From Alloprevotella sp. Lung230 (GTDB lineage: Bacteria > Bacteroidota > Bacteroidia > Bacteroidales > Bacteroidaceae): DNA of 64,000 nt. The notes beneath the pieces were generated by a model that saw only the letters and a program-made list of their open reading frames with translations, did not search any database and was not told the origin of the DNA. The stretch covers positions 1 to 64,000 of the forward strand of contig NZ_JACSUD010000015.1 in NCBI RefSeq assembly GCF_014385435.1. The letters run 5' to 3'. Position numbers and translations under genes: made by a program. Below are positions 19,501 through 28,045 of this stretch, in pieces (the first letter of the stretch is position 1; the number at the start of each line of letters is the position of its first letter).

Positions 19501-19985
19501 TTACCTTCGATACCATTGATGAGGTTAGGATCTTGCACCTTCATCAACTCGTCGGCGCGGAGCTGTTGGGTAGAGTAAGTGAGCGAACTGGCTTTACGAG
19601 TGATACCCATGGCCGTCACCACCACCTCGTTGAGGTTGGCGGTTTCTTCTTCAAGGGTGATGTTGAGTTCAGACGTTCCGTCCCACTTCAGCGTTTGCGA
19701 TTTGTAGCCGATGAGCGAAACTTTGATGGTAGCGCCGGGCGCCACATTCTTAATTGTGAATGAGCCATTGAGTTCAGCAGTCGCTCCGGTACCCGCACCG
19801 ACAACGATGACGGAAGCCCCGACTGCAGGCTCACCTGTGGCGTCGAGCACCCGTCCTTTAAGGACGGCTTTCTGTTGCACAATCGAAGAAGCAGCATGCA
19901 GCGTTGTGGGGACAAGGCTGCTTGCCCCACCGGTCAGCATTGCAATCAAGAGCATCGCTCTTACAGATAGCATAGGCTTAATCAT
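16593..19985 (-). CDS. SusC/RagA family TonB-linked outer-membrane transporter
   Basis: 1130 residues. It is a TonB-dependent beta-barrel that imports glycans together with SusD. A signal peptide (about 1-31) is followed by a carboxypeptidase D regulatory-like beta-sandwich (about 41-118, KGRVLDATGEPAVGAS), a TonB box-type EVVVTAMG segment, the plug domain containing the SusC signature GVVMITTKKG, then the barrel ending in FGVNVKLNF with a C-terminal aromatic residue. There is no N-terminal anti-sigma-interacting (STN) domain, so ECF-sigma control is unlikely. It is the first gene of the locus and has a consensus promoter upstream. Confidence 0.95.
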   Translation of the reverse strand: MIKPMLSVRAMLLIAMLTGGASSLVPTTLHAASSIVQQKAVLKGRVLDATGEPAVGASVIVVGAGTGATAELNGSFTIKNVAPGATIKVSLIGYKSQTLKWDGTSELNITLEEETANLNEVVVTAMGITRKASSLTYSTQQLRADELMKVQDPNLINGIEGKISGVTITPSAGGAGGASKITLRGNKSIQGNNAPLIVVDGVPMTNNVRGQASDVFNLTYSSVTEGSDPLSMINPDDIESMNVLKGANAAALYGSAAANGVVMITTKKGKEGKLDVNVTSNITFESPLLTPKVQNLYGAEVTASGLTLGSWGDKMPGGGAYTATVNAAPTIGGTREVHLRNSANDDINNFFRTGVTANNSVSLSGGTEKIKTYFSFANSHSNGMLESNNYNRNTLSFRQSYNFWKRVNIDVNANYVQTKTNNRIGGGTVGNPLYDLYTMPRNVDLGYYRNHLSTAGKWQSAERSYFMADPVTGAYKEVSGRAQLAGPLQEWAFQTAEKNNPYWLLNQNRSVARDDRFYGSLQGRVDIYDGLAFQARVSIDHSKYNGEGKTYASTWGPQAMNDYGTYYLANSRTNEIYTDYLLSYNKQIQDWSLSATAGWVGHIIKGTDVSTYTNATYDTSQGYLLKELPTVINRFDPSSGGAGVTSKNISSNWDKAALFTAQVGWRDMVYVDGSYRRDWYRTFRQFSALGTPDNYGYFGFGANAILSSLLNWKDEYVKYRVSYSEVGNSIPNVLFNAVRIDPRTGAASVLGYNNFWPIPEKTRSFETGVETQFFNNRLNIDLTYYNAAMHNSYLTIAASNGKSQPVNSGVIRNQGIEATVGYDWNNIIPGLRWKTSVNFSYNHNRIEKTYVEDGRNKEMAITVAGGKVQVNYKVGRPYGEMYVNDYTRWRDDVYRDANGKLNSDGNGTLVHKAGDIYINDQGQPSFDGKKRYVNSAGNVRVDKGGERFGLNVGNMNSNVQLSWSNTFSYKNFSLYFLINGRIGGKVVSLTEGYLDRLGVSKRTGDARRHAEATGLKAADGSWGLSINEGRDIVNGRKYYEAVGSSSAIDYIYNATNFRLRELSLGYTWRNLLGEGKNVSVSAIGRNLFFFYKDAPVDPDISLSTANGLGGFEIFNLPSARSFGVNVKLNF

Positions 19986-20090
19986 AGTATGTTATATTTG
20001 TTTTTGGGCCCCTGACTGATTTATATGCAGGGAAAGTGAATTATGCGGTTTTTATTGCTATTTTGTTAGGCGCGGTAAGCATTTTCAGAG

Positions 20091-20122
20091 CAAAAGTACA
20101 AAGAAAGTTTTTAACCCCCAAA
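20091..20122 (-). promoter_or_regulatory. Promoter of the susC-susD-GH85 locus
   Basis: On the minus strand TTTG (20119-20122), 20 nt, TACTTTTG (20091-20098). The transcript would have a roughly 100-nt leader before susC. The rest of 19986-20288 holds only this promoter and the DUF4923 terminator. Confidence 0.7.
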
Positions 20123-20210
20123 TGTTATGCAAATTATTTTAGTATTATATCCTGAGTTTATTCCCTTGGGGCTTTCTCCTGCAATAAAGCCCACTCATCA
20201 GATCGGCCAT

Positions 20211-20252
20211 AAAAAAAGAACGGCCTATGTACCACTGTACACAGATCCGTTC
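20211..20252 (-). terminator. Terminator of the DUF4923 gene
   Basis: On the minus strand GAACGG ... CCGTTC with an inner GTAC/GTAC pairing is followed by seven T residues. Confidence 0.85.
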
Positions 20253-20288
20253 AAGAAACTATAAATACGAGAAATGCTTCAAAAGATA

Positions 20289-20963
20289 TTATACTCTCTT
20301 CATTTGGAGGCCGATGTGCAAACCAGAATAGTTGCTGATGATGCTCGAAAGCATGCTCATCTGCGTGCTGGATTGACCTAAGAGAGAGGAGATGCCGCCT
20401 GCCAACGTGAGCAGTTTGTCGGCTTCGAAGAGGACGGAGATGCCACCGGCAGTGCGCGCCACTTTGGGCGAGAGCGTCATGAGGCCCATCATCGTGGAAA
20501 GGGTGAGTGTGCGGTTCTTTTCATCGAACTTATACGTCCCTCCAAACTTTCGTCCGCCCATAGAGACGGTGAAAGTGTTGTCACGATTGAAGGTGAAGCG
20601 AGTGACGTCCTTCTTGATGCCGTACTTGGCCAACTGGGTGTCCACTTTGCTTTCAATCTGCGAGGCAATGACAGTTCCTCCGGCTTGCGCCAAGAGGTTT
20701 TCGCTCTCAAACACGGCATCGCTACCGGTGTAGCTCCAAGTGCCGATGAGTTCTCTTTGAGTGAGCGGGCTGCTACGGAACAATCCCGAAAGGACATTGT
20801 CCAAAATGCCTGCTCCTGAATTGACGAGCGTTTGTGTGGTTTGGTTTTGCTTTCCGTTTCCTCCTTGGAAGAGAGAGTCGGTCAGTGCCGAACCTGCTGT
20901 TCCACACGAATGAAGTGTGAGGCTTACCGTGATGACGGCGACAGCGATAAGGATTTTCTTCAT
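20289..20963 (-). CDS. DUF4923 family lipoprotein (lipocalin-like)
   Basis: 224 residues. The lipoprotein signal has its Cys at residue 20 (TLHSCGTAGS). An extended Gln/Asn-rich linker leads to a beta-rich domain: LIGTWSYTGSDAVFES, then TRFTFNRDNTFTVSMGGRKFGGTYKFD, a lipocalin-like strand pattern. The family is widespread in Bacteroidota and has no established function. It is monocistronic, ending at a strong terminator, and is not part of the sus locus because that locus has its own promoter. Its own promoter is uncertain: TATTTTTG at 20981-20988 is the nearest candidate, and TACCTTTG at 21181-21188 a second. Confidence 0.8.
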   Translation of the reverse strand: MKKILIAVAVITVSLTLHSCGTAGSALTDSLFQGGNGKQNQTTQTLVNSGAGILDNVLSGLFRSSPLTQRELIGTWSYTGSDAVFESENLLAQAGGTVIASQIESKVDTQLAKYGIKKDVTRFTFNRDNTFTVSMGGRKFGGTYKFDEKNRTLTLSTMMGLMTLSPKVARTAGGISVLFEADKLLTLAGGISSLLGQSSTQMSMLSSIISNYSGLHIGLQMKRV

Positions 20964-21371
20964 GCTGTTGTTTGATGTTACAAAAATAGAGAATGTTTTT
21001 GAAGTGTAAAAATATTATCGATGAAACCACCGGTTTTGACGACCAATGAGACTTTTAGAAGAACTGCGTCCTCAAACGCCTTCTTCCGCTTACTGGTTTT
21101 GGCTCAAAATGGGTCGCGTAATATATTGTGTAACATGCCGCACAAGATATGCCCCCCGAGCAGAAAAGCCAGAAGCGGCGCAAAGGTACGCATATTTTTG
21201 GGAAATAAGGCGAGCGACCCGCCACAAAAACATGGACAAAAAAGACACACAAAACAAAATACGCTGCCCATCACGAAAAAAATCCACTCTCGCAAAGGCA
21301 GGAAATCGACCTTATCTTCAGGAGATTGACCGAGAGAGAGGAAGAGACGTGGAAGAATGCGCTTTTTTTCG

Positions 21372-21379
21372 TATCTTTG
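21372..21379 (+). promoter_or_regulatory. Possible promoter -7 box in the 20964-21685 intergenic region
   Basis: TATCTTTG fits the -7 consensus and points toward the PepSY-type gene, but it is about 310 nt from the ATG and no -33 box is clear. Apart from this and the 21-bp iteron array (21469-21535), I see no gene in 20964-21685. Confidence 0.35.
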
Positions 21380-21468
21380 CACTCTCTTCTCCCCCTTGAA
21401 TAAAACAAAAGAGTAAGTAAACAAACATTTTTTGAAACGGAAAAACTTCTCTAAGTAAGGCGCAATCT

Positions 21469-21535
21469 ATAAACCAAACTTTGAATTATATAAACCAAAG
21501 CTTGAATTATATAAACCAAACCTTGGTTTATAGAT
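21469..21535. repeat. 21-bp iteron-like array R1 (three units)
   Basis: Units of the ATAAACCAAAGCTTGAATTAT type are repeated with a 21-bp period and capped by inverted ends CTATAAACCAA and TTGGTTTATAG. A second array (R2) lies at 47918-48005. It is located about 150 bp upstream of the PepSY-type gene. Confidence 0.8.
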
Positions 21536-21685
21536 TTCCTTTGGAGAAACGAACTTTTTCGTTGAACCAAATGAGTATGCTCCAACGAAGGATGAGTTTT
21601 GAATCAGGCCGTCGCAAGAAAACGCCTGTCTATCAACACCAGTCCGTAAAACAATGAAACGAGAGTTCTTCGCAAATACATCTTT

Positions 21686-23185
21686 ATGAAACCGAAAACA
21701 TTCCGTCGCCTCCACAAGTGGATAGGCTTGGGCTTTTGTGCCTTCCTCATCGCTTTCTGCGTGTCGGGCATTGTGCTCAATCATCGCAACGCATTTTCCG
21801 ACTTAGGCCTTTCACGCCGCTACCTTCCGGAGCTATTTCGCTATAAAGATTGGAATCAAGGTCTGCTGCGCGGCACGCTGCGCGTAGGCGACAGTGTGTT
21901 CATCTACGGAAATTCCGGGATTTGGAGCGCCGACACGTTGGGGCAGAAGGTGGCGGATGCCAATGTCGGTCTGCCTCACGGCATCGACCATCGCAACATC
22001 CGTGCTTTGGCGCAAACCGGCGATGGGCAACTGTGGGCCATGGGACAGTTTGGGCTGTATCGACGCTCTGCTCCACACGATGCGTGGCAATCCGTGGTCC
22101 TTCCCGCGGGCGATGAGCGCTATTCCGACCTCACCCTCCGAGGCGACAGTTTGGTCGTGGTGGGACGCTCCTTCCTCTACGTGGCACGCCCGCCCTACCG
22201 TCGGTTTGAGCGCATCACGCTGCCCAAAGCCATCGACGATGATGGGCGGATCAGCCTCTTCCGCACGGTGTGGCACCTCCACAGCGGTGCCATCTTCGGC
22301 CTGCCGGGACAGCTATTTATGGATGCCGTCGCCGTTTTGCTCATTGTCCTGAGTTTCACGGGAGTGCTTCACTTCCTCTTTCCTCATTGGCTCAAACGCC
22401 TACGCACCTCTTCGCGTCGTCGCTTTGTGGCACGCCTTTTCGGGCAAAACCTGCGCTTTCACGACTGGATAGGGCGAAAGACCATCGTGATTCTCCTCTT
22501 TGTCGTACTGACCGGATGGAGTTTGCGACCGCCTTTACTCTTGGCGCTGGTCAACCTCTCCACACCTCCGATACCCTTTTCGACGCTCGACAGCGACAAC
22601 CCATGGCACGACCGCCTGCGCATGTTGCGCTACGACGACCAAATGGGTGATTGGCTACTCTCAACGTCGTCGGGATTTTATGCTTTCAAGGACTTTCACG
22701 AACTCCCGGTGCCCATCGACAATACGCCTCCTGTGAGCGTGATGGGCCTCAACGTCTTTGAGCGGGAATCCGATGGCCATTGGCTGATAGGCTCGTTCAA
22801 TGGTTTCTATCGCTGGCAGCGCCAGATGAACGCCTCGGCCGACTACATGACCGGCGAACCCGTCGTTCGTCCCTCTCGCATGCCTTTCGGCCAACTGGCT
22901 GTGGGCGGGTTCAGCAGCGATTTTCGCAACGTCGACGGCACGCCCCGCCCTATCGTGGTGAGCCACTACGGCGGCACCGACCGCTTGAAGCAGCCGGAGT
23001 CCATGCGCCATCTGCCCATGTCGCTTTGGAATGTGGCCTTAGAGTTGCACAACGGCCGCCTCTACACATTCCTCATCGAGCCCAGCCTATTCTATATTTT
23101 CCTGGCGGGCATCCTCTGCCTGCTCATCCTCTGGACGGGATGGAAAGTGCGCCGCAGATCCCGACAAGTAGGTATCCAAAATTAA
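21686..23185 (+). CDS. PepSY-associated transmembrane protein with a large extracytoplasmic domain
   Basis: 499 residues. The N-terminal helix follows the FRRLHKWIGLGFCAFLIAF pattern of the PepSY_TM family. A roughly 150-residue beta-strand-rich region follows (VGDSVFIYGNSGIWS, DGQLWAMGQFGLYRR; propeller-like). A second pair of helices at about 205-305 carries TVWHLHSGAIFG and RFHDWIGRKTIVILL, a second extracytoplasmic region comes next, and a final helix lies at about 465-485. PepSY_TM proteins are often linked to iron/siderophore uptake or membrane ferric reduction; function here is unproven. The last codons (QVGIQN, stop) come from MITE copy M4, so the original tail was probably different. 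Confidence 0.75.
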   Translation: MKPKTFRRLHKWIGLGFCAFLIAFCVSGIVLNHRNAFSDLGLSRRYLPELFRYKDWNQGLLRGTLRVGDSVFIYGNSGIWSADTLGQKVADANVGLPHGIDHRNIRALAQTGDGQLWAMGQFGLYRRSAPHDAWQSVVLPAGDERYSDLTLRGDSLVVVGRSFLYVARPPYRRFERITLPKAIDDDGRISLFRTVWHLHSGAIFGLPGQLFMDAVAVLLIVLSFTGVLHFLFPHWLKRLRTSSRRRFVARLFGQNLRFHDWIGRKTIVILLFVVLTGWSLRPPLLLALVNLSTPPIPFSTLDSDNPWHDRLRMLRYDDQMGDWLLSTSSGFYAFKDFHELPVPIDNTPPVSVMGLNVFERESDGHWLIGSFNGFYRWQRQMNASADYMTGEPVVRPSRMPFGQLAVGGFSSDFRNVDGTPRPIVVSHYGGTDRLKQPESMRHLPMSLWNVALELHNGRLYTFLIEPSLFYIFLAGILCLLILWTGWKVRRRSRQVGIQN

Positions 23186-23261
23186 TTGAAACAAACATGG
23201 TATCAAACCAGGGAATTGCTTACGACTAAGATAGCTACGATTAATTCTGAGCACCTACTTA
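23165..23261. mobile_element. MITE-like element, internally deleted copy M4
   Basis: About 97 bp, from AAGTAGGTATCCAAAATTAATTG to ATTAATTCTGAGCACCTACTTA. It lacks the central GTGTAG hairpin. It overlaps the last seven codons and the stop of the PepSY-type gene. Confidence 0.75.
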
Positions 23262-23285
23262 ATCTCGGCCGATGGCACAAAAGAA

Positions 23286-23322
23286 ACGATCTCAAAGGCG
23301 CAATCTGCACCTTTGAGGTCGT
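23286..23322. terminator. Bidirectional terminator between convergent genes
   Basis: ACGATCTCAAAGG pairs with CCTTTGAGGTCGT. T-rich runs follow on both strands, serving the PepSY-type gene (plus) and the ATPase gene (minus). Confidence 0.7.
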
Positions 23323-23370
23323 GTCTTTATTTCTTTGAGGAGCGTCTTTGAGAAGTCCCCTCTGCGGTGT

Positions 23371-24555
23371 TTAGTAGAGGAAACCGAAGAGCCAAAGTGG
23401 GATTTCGTTGTCGCCACGTCCCACTTCCGTGTTGTAGCGCGCGAGCACGGTGTAAGGGTCGCTCTTCACACGCTTCGAGCGGTCGCACACACAGATATCG
23501 GTGTTGCTGTTGATGCGATAGAGGGTGTCGCGTTTTCCGCGATTGACCGTGTGGTGACGCCAAAGGGAGTTGACGAAGAAAGTCTCCATGATCTGTTGCT
23601 CCGAAATCTCGGGCGAGTAGATGGAGTAGATGAGGTTGGGGTTGTGCAGAAGCACGGCTGCCGGTTTTTTGGGAAAGCTTTCTCCCTCCTTATAAATAAG
23701 GTTGACCAAACGTGCCTCTTCGAGGTATTTGAGATAGTTCATCACCGTGGCTCGCGAAGTGCCGATTTCCTCGGCCAAGCGGCTCACGTTGGGCGACGGA
23801 GAGTCGCTGACGGCGAGGAGGTAGAGGAGTTTCTTGATGCGCTCCAGATATTTGAGTTCAATCTGCTTGATGAAGAGGATGTCCACCTCAATCATCGTGT
23901 TCATGGCGCGCAAGAGGTTTTCGGTGAAATTCCGATTTTCGAGGAAGAAGGGATAGTAGCCGTGATGGAGATACTGCTGAAAATACTCCCAGGGGCGCAC
24001 CTTGGGCAGAATACTTTTGAGGATGCCTTTGTGGTCTTCGAGCAGTTCTTTCAGCGTATAGGCTCGGAAGTTTTCGCCCGTCTGGAGATTGATGAACTCA
24101 CGGAACGAGAAGCCGTGCAGCCAATACTGGCGTGCGATAGAGTTGAGCTCGGTGTGGTCGTTCTCTCCACCACGCACTGAAGTGGTCGAATAGACGATGC
24201 GAAGGTAAGGGAAGCGTTCATAGCATTCGATGAGCTGTTCTCTCCAATTGGGGAGCTTGAAGGCCTGGTCGATGAGGAGCACTTGTCCACCAGCTTTGAT
24301 GAAATCGCCCGCAAAGTCCACCAACTTACGTCCCTGGAAGTAGAACGAGTTCATGTTCACATAGAGACATTGACGCAAGCGCGAGTCAAAATTCTCTTTG
24401 GCATAGGTGAGCAGAAAGGCAGTGCGTCCCACTCCTCTGGGACCACGAATACCAATCAGTCGATAGCTCCAATCGATGGTGTCCATCAGAGCTCTACGCA
24501 CAGGGGCGCTGGTATGCTCAATGAGGTAGGCATGGGTTTGAAAAAAGGTCTCCAT
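23371..24555 (-). CDS. AAA_14/DUF4143-type ATPase-like protein with altered Walker motifs
   Basis: 394 residues. It has the overall plan of the Bacteroidota/archaeal ATPase-DUF4143 family: an N-terminal P-loop domain (about 30-200), a winged-helix segment (about 245-290, NVSRLAEEIGTSRATVMNYLKYLEEARLV) and a C-terminal nuclease-like DUF4143 domain. Key residues differ from the family norm. The Walker A reads GPRGVGRT (38-45) with Arg44 in place of the catalytic Lys, the Walker B reads LLIDQ (about 93-97) with Gln for the usual Glu, and the sensor segment is VYSTTSV instead of the usual TGSS-type. ATP hydrolysis may therefore be weak or lost. Biological role is unknown. It is monocistronic with a consensus promoter. 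Confidence 0.8.
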   Translation of the reverse strand: METFFQTHAYLIEHTSAPVRRALMDTIDWSYRLIGIRGPRGVGRTAFLLTYAKENFDSRLRQCLYVNMNSFYFQGRKLVDFAGDFIKAGGQVLLIDQAFKLPNWREQLIECYERFPYLRIVYSTTSVRGGENDHTELNSIARQYWLHGFSFREFINLQTGENFRAYTLKELLEDHKGILKSILPKVRPWEYFQQYLHHGYYPFFLENRNFTENLLRAMNTMIEVDILFIKQIELKYLERIKKLLYLLAVSDSPSPNVSRLAEEIGTSRATVMNYLKYLEEARLVNLIYKEGESFPKKPAAVLLHNPNLIYSIYSPEISEQQIMETFFVNSLWRHHTVNRGKRDTLYRINSNTDICVCDRSKRVKSDPYTVLARYNTEVGRGDNEIPLWLFGFLY

Positions 24556-24640
24556 AACTAAAAGTGGGTGATAGGATTGAGAATTAGATTCGTGGACAAT
24601 AGTGCATTCGGAAAACGCGATTCACCGGAGTTTACGAGTG

Positions 24641-24672
24641 CAAATGTACAACCTTTATTTCAGAAATGCAAA
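24641..24672 (-). promoter_or_regulatory. Promoter of the ATPase-like gene
   Basis: On the minus strand TTTG (24669-24672), 20 nt, TACATTTG (24641-24648); about 85 nt before the start codon. Confidence 0.65.
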
Positions 24673-24824
24673 CTAAATCTTACAAAAAGTTTGCAGAATG
24701 TGATTTTTTTTGTATTTAGCCCGTGCTTTTGCTCAACGAGAAAAGAAGATGGCGGTATTTTTTCAGAAAGAAAAGCATTTGGGGAGGTAAATCCTCGGTA
24801 TTCAGTCGGCTGCGAACGCACTCG

Positions 24825-27056
24825 TCAGAGCGATGCGAGCGTAAAGGCAAGGAACGCCGCGACATAAGCCAAGGCCGTGGAATACAATCCGGCAAAGAGG
24901 GCGTAGCGCCAGCGACCACTCTCACCTTTGATCGCCACAATCGTGGCCAGACAGGGGATGTAGAGCAAGGCAAAGACCAAATAGGAGAGGCCCGAAGCGG
25001 GGGAAGTCGAAGCCCGCAAGGCGGTGGTGAGGGCAGTGTCGGCCGCCGCATCATCACCTGTGCCTGCGGCCGCTGCCGTGTCCTCATCAATATCGTAGAG
25101 CACACCGAGCGTAGACACCATCAGTTCTTTGGCCATAGCGCCTGAAAGCAACCCCACACCCATGCGCCAGTCAAAGCCCAGCGGTGCAATGACAGGACTG
25201 ATGAAGTGGCCGGCACGACCCAAGTAGGATTGTTCCTGCTGCTCGGCGGGCGTCACCTCGCCTTCGGCACGCGGGAAGTAACCCAAGGTCCACACGGCAA
25301 TCGAGGCCACCAGGATGAGCCCTGCCATCTTGCGCAGATATTGACGTCCCTTTTCCCAAGTATGGGTCATCACGCTTGAAGCGACAGGGCGGCGATAGGG
25401 GGGTATCTCCATCACGAAGTGGTTTTCTTCGCGGCGGTGATAGCCGCGACTGATGAGCCAGGCCGATGCAAAAGCGGTGAGGATACCACCGAAATAGAGT
25501 GCAAACATGACCCATGTGGCATAGCGCGGGAAGAAAGCGGCCGTGAAAATCGTGTAGACCGGCAGGCGTGCCGAGCAAGACATGAAGGGCAGTGTGATCA
25601 TCGTGATGAGACGACTCTTTCGGCTCTCGATGGTGCGGGTGGCCATCACCGCCGGCACATTGCACCCAAAACCGGTGAGCATCGGGAAGAACGATTTGCC
25701 ATGCAGACCGACCCGCTGCAACAGAGGGTCGAACAGGAGCGCGGCACGTGCCAAGTAGCCACTGTCCTCTAAAATGGAGATAAAGAAATAGAGGATGAGG
25801 ATATTGGGCAGGAACACGATGACGGACCCAACGCCGCCGATGACGCCGGACGTGATCAGGTCACGCCACCAAGTGTCGGGCAGATAGCGGGCCACTTGCT
25901 CGCCCACCCACGCCACACCGGCATCCATCCAGTCCATCGGATATTGACCGAGGGTGAACGTGGCATAGAACACCAGCCAGATGATGGCGAAAAAGGCCAA
26001 AAATGAGAGCCAACTACCGGCCAACCATCGGTCGACCCGTGCGGTGAGGCGCACGGCACGCCCTTCGTTGAGGTGGTAGATGTCCGACAGATAGTGGTGA
26101 ACCAGCGCGTGAGGGTCGGCCGTGCTGTGGGGGTCGGTCGTGCGCTGATGGCGCGTGTGGCACACCTCATCGCTCTCCGCCGCTGCATGACACTCATCGG
26201 CCAGACGCACTGCCTGCCGGATAGCCTCATCGACCCCGCGCCGACGGCTCGCCACACAAGGCACAAAGGGCATCCCCATGTGGCCCTCCAAGCGCTCAAT
26301 GTCGAGCGTCGAACCGCTCTCTTCAAATTCGTCGTACATGTTGAGCACTCCCACCATCGGCACCCCCATGTCGCGCAGTTGGAGGGTGAGCAGCAGGTTA
26401 CGCTCCAGATTGTTGACATCGAGCACATTGAGCACGACATCGATTTCTCCCTTGCGGAGTTCGCTCATCACGTAGGCTTCTTCGGGCGAATAGGCGTGGA
26501 GACTGTAAGTGCCGGGAAGGTCGACAAATCGCAGGGTGCGCCCCTCAAAGGTGGTCTCTCCCACCACGCTCGCCACCGTGACGCCGGCATAGTTGCCCGT
26601 GCGTTCGTGACCGCCGGAAGCGGCATTAAACACGGTGGTTTTTCCACAGTTAGGATTGCCCACAAGGGCGATGGTCAGGGTGCCATCTCCCTTCGGACCT
26701 AACTTTTTGCGCGGTCCGCATCCGGGGCATCCCCCGCAGTTGTCGCCCTCGGGCGCTACAGCTTCCGCTGTCGGTGGGGCAGCAACGTTGGATTTTGCCA
26801 CCCGCTGTTCGTCGGCATAGTTTTCAATCGGTCGTTCGGTACTGATGGCGATGTGGTCGGCTTCGGCCTTGCGCAGCGCCACACGTTGCCCCAGCATGGA
26901 GAAGACGATGGGTGTCCCCATGGGCGAAGCATAAAGGCGGGTCACCTCCTGTCCCGGCACAAATCCCAGTTCTTCAAGTCGCAGACGAAAGGAGGGGCTG
27001 CCTTCGGGCGTCACCACAAAACCAGTTTCATTATTCTTTAAGTCGGATAGTTTCAT
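24825..27056 (-). CDS. feoB: Ferrous iron transporter FeoA-FeoB fusion
   Basis: 743 residues. It imports Fe(II) across the inner membrane. The N-terminal FeoA SH3-like domain occupies about 1-72. A linker (about 73-125) contains a CxxCxxC cluster (C107, C110, C113). The G-protein domain follows, with G1 GNPNCGKT (133-140), G3 DLPGTY and an NxxD-type LNMYDE. The membrane domain starts at about 345 and contains the two gating repeats with PMLTGFGCNVPAVMATRT and PFMSCSARLPVYTIF. Fusion of FeoA to FeoB is usual in Bacteroidota. It stands alone; a weak TAAATTTG box lies on the minus strand at 27082-27089. Confidence 0.96.
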   Translation of the reverse strand: MKLSDLKNNETGFVVTPEGSPSFRLRLEELGFVPGQEVTRLYASPMGTPIVFSMLGQRVALRKAEADHIAISTERPIENYADEQRVAKSNVAAPPTAEAVAPEGDNCGGCPGCGPRKKLGPKGDGTLTIALVGNPNCGKTTVFNAASGGHERTGNYAGVTVASVVGETTFEGRTLRFVDLPGTYSLHAYSPEEAYVMSELRKGEIDVVLNVLDVNNLERNLLLTLQLRDMGVPMVGVLNMYDEFEESGSTLDIERLEGHMGMPFVPCVASRRRGVDEAIRQAVRLADECHAAAESDEVCHTRHQRTTDPHSTADPHALVHHYLSDIYHLNEGRAVRLTARVDRWLAGSWLSFLAFFAIIWLVFYATFTLGQYPMDWMDAGVAWVGEQVARYLPDTWWRDLITSGVIGGVGSVIVFLPNILILYFFISILEDSGYLARAALLFDPLLQRVGLHGKSFFPMLTGFGCNVPAVMATRTIESRKSRLITMITLPFMSCSARLPVYTIFTAAFFPRYATWVMFALYFGGILTAFASAWLISRGYHRREENHFVMEIPPYRRPVASSVMTHTWEKGRQYLRKMAGLILVASIAVWTLGYFPRAEGEVTPAEQQEQSYLGRAGHFISPVIAPLGFDWRMGVGLLSGAMAKELMVSTLGVLYDIDEDTAAAAGTGDDAAADTALTTALRASTSPASGLSYLVFALLYIPCLATIVAIKGESGRWRYALFAGLYSTALAYVAAFLAFTLASL

Positions 27057-27249
27057 TCTGAAGAAGTAAATAGATAGTTGGCAAATTTACGCATTTCTTC
27101 AGAGACGGGAAATACCCACATTTGGTGATACGACCCTTCTTCCTGCACAAAACCACCGCCCAAATATCATCACTTTTAGTGAAAAGGTCATATACTAACC
27201 CACTTCTCTTCGTTGAATTCGGACAGACATTCAAGATAAGCAGCATTCA

Positions 27250-27268
27250 TTTTGAAAACCTACTTAAC
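27250..27268. repeat. MITE end fragment
   Basis: CATTTTGAAAACCTACTTA matches the right end of the MITE family; no left end was found. A second similar end, AATCACCGACTTA, lies about 25 bp further on. Confidence 0.45.
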
Positions 27269-27386
27269 TACGAATCATTTTAATCACCGACTTAAAGGAA
27301 ATATCTCACAGACAGACTGCCGCATCGCGATGCGAATTGTGTGGTTGCCGCAACTTCATACAAACATCAGGTTCAACAAGGCTTAT

Positions 27387-28045
27387 TCACGCGCGCGTAT
27401 ACCCTACAATAGCACGCACTTTTTGCCTTCACTCCTTCACCGAGGTCATTAAAGTGCAAGATTACAAGCATTTATGGGTGAAGGCAATGGATAGTTTTTT
27501 CCTTCACCTGCCTTCACCCGAGGGAGCGATAGGCAAGCGGAAGCAGCAAGAACCCGATTTCGCAAGCTACTAAAATTCAAGGATTTACCAGCGAGGTGAA
27601 GGCAGTGAAGGCAAAAAGAGGGGACTATTGTAGTGTGACGCGCGCGAGGAGGGGAACAGAGGAGAGGGAGGAGCTCATCTCCCAAGGTTAAGAGGTCTGC
27701 TCCAAAGACGGAGATTTTTTGTCTCAAAAGAGAAACGAAATATAGGTTGGTATCTTCTCCACGCCTGCCGGCCTTGCGGAGCAAAAAACTCAGAGGTAGT
27801 TTTTTCCAGCTGGGAGATAGAAAAAATTAGCTCTGAGGTAGTGAAAGCCAGTATCTGGATAAATGAGTGAAGTTTCTCCCACTGTGAGACCTCAAAGTGT
27901 TAAATTCGTGTTAAACTTCAAGTGGAGTGGCTTTTTTGAGCGGTGAGATGTCTATATATTCAAGGGGGACGATACGAAAAGAGGGTGGAGAGTTCCGGCC
28001 ATCGGGTGCATCTAATTTCGCCACCTTCAGAGCAGGAGAAATTGC
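27387..28045. repeat. 660-bp composite repeat, copy C (palindromic core plus 21-bp array plus tail)
   Basis: The core (27387-27647) has arms TCACGCGCGCG/CTACAATAG at the left and CTATTGTAGTGTGACGCGCG at the right, with TTGCCTTCACTCCTTCACC facing GGTGAAGGCAGTGAAGGC inside, and an inner hairpin at about 27475-27520. A purine-rich spacer, then GCCTGCCGGCCTTGCGGAG, three 21-bp units (27789-27850) and the tail GTGTTAAATTCGTGTTAAAC plus GAGATGTCTATATATTCAAG follow. Most blocks are nearly identical to copy D. The gene-free stretch 27057-28213 is otherwise occupied by the feoB upstream region and the ppdK terminator. Confidence 0.8.

Noticed and set aside
20091-20288. DUF4923 lipoprotein as part of the sus locus
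   Set aside because: A terminator with seven T residues (20211-20252) and a separate susC promoter (20091-20122) lie between them.
21469-21535. Iteron array as a plasmid replication origin
   Set aside because: No Rep gene, DnaA boxes or partition genes nearby, and a second copy exists 26 kb away beside unrelated genes.
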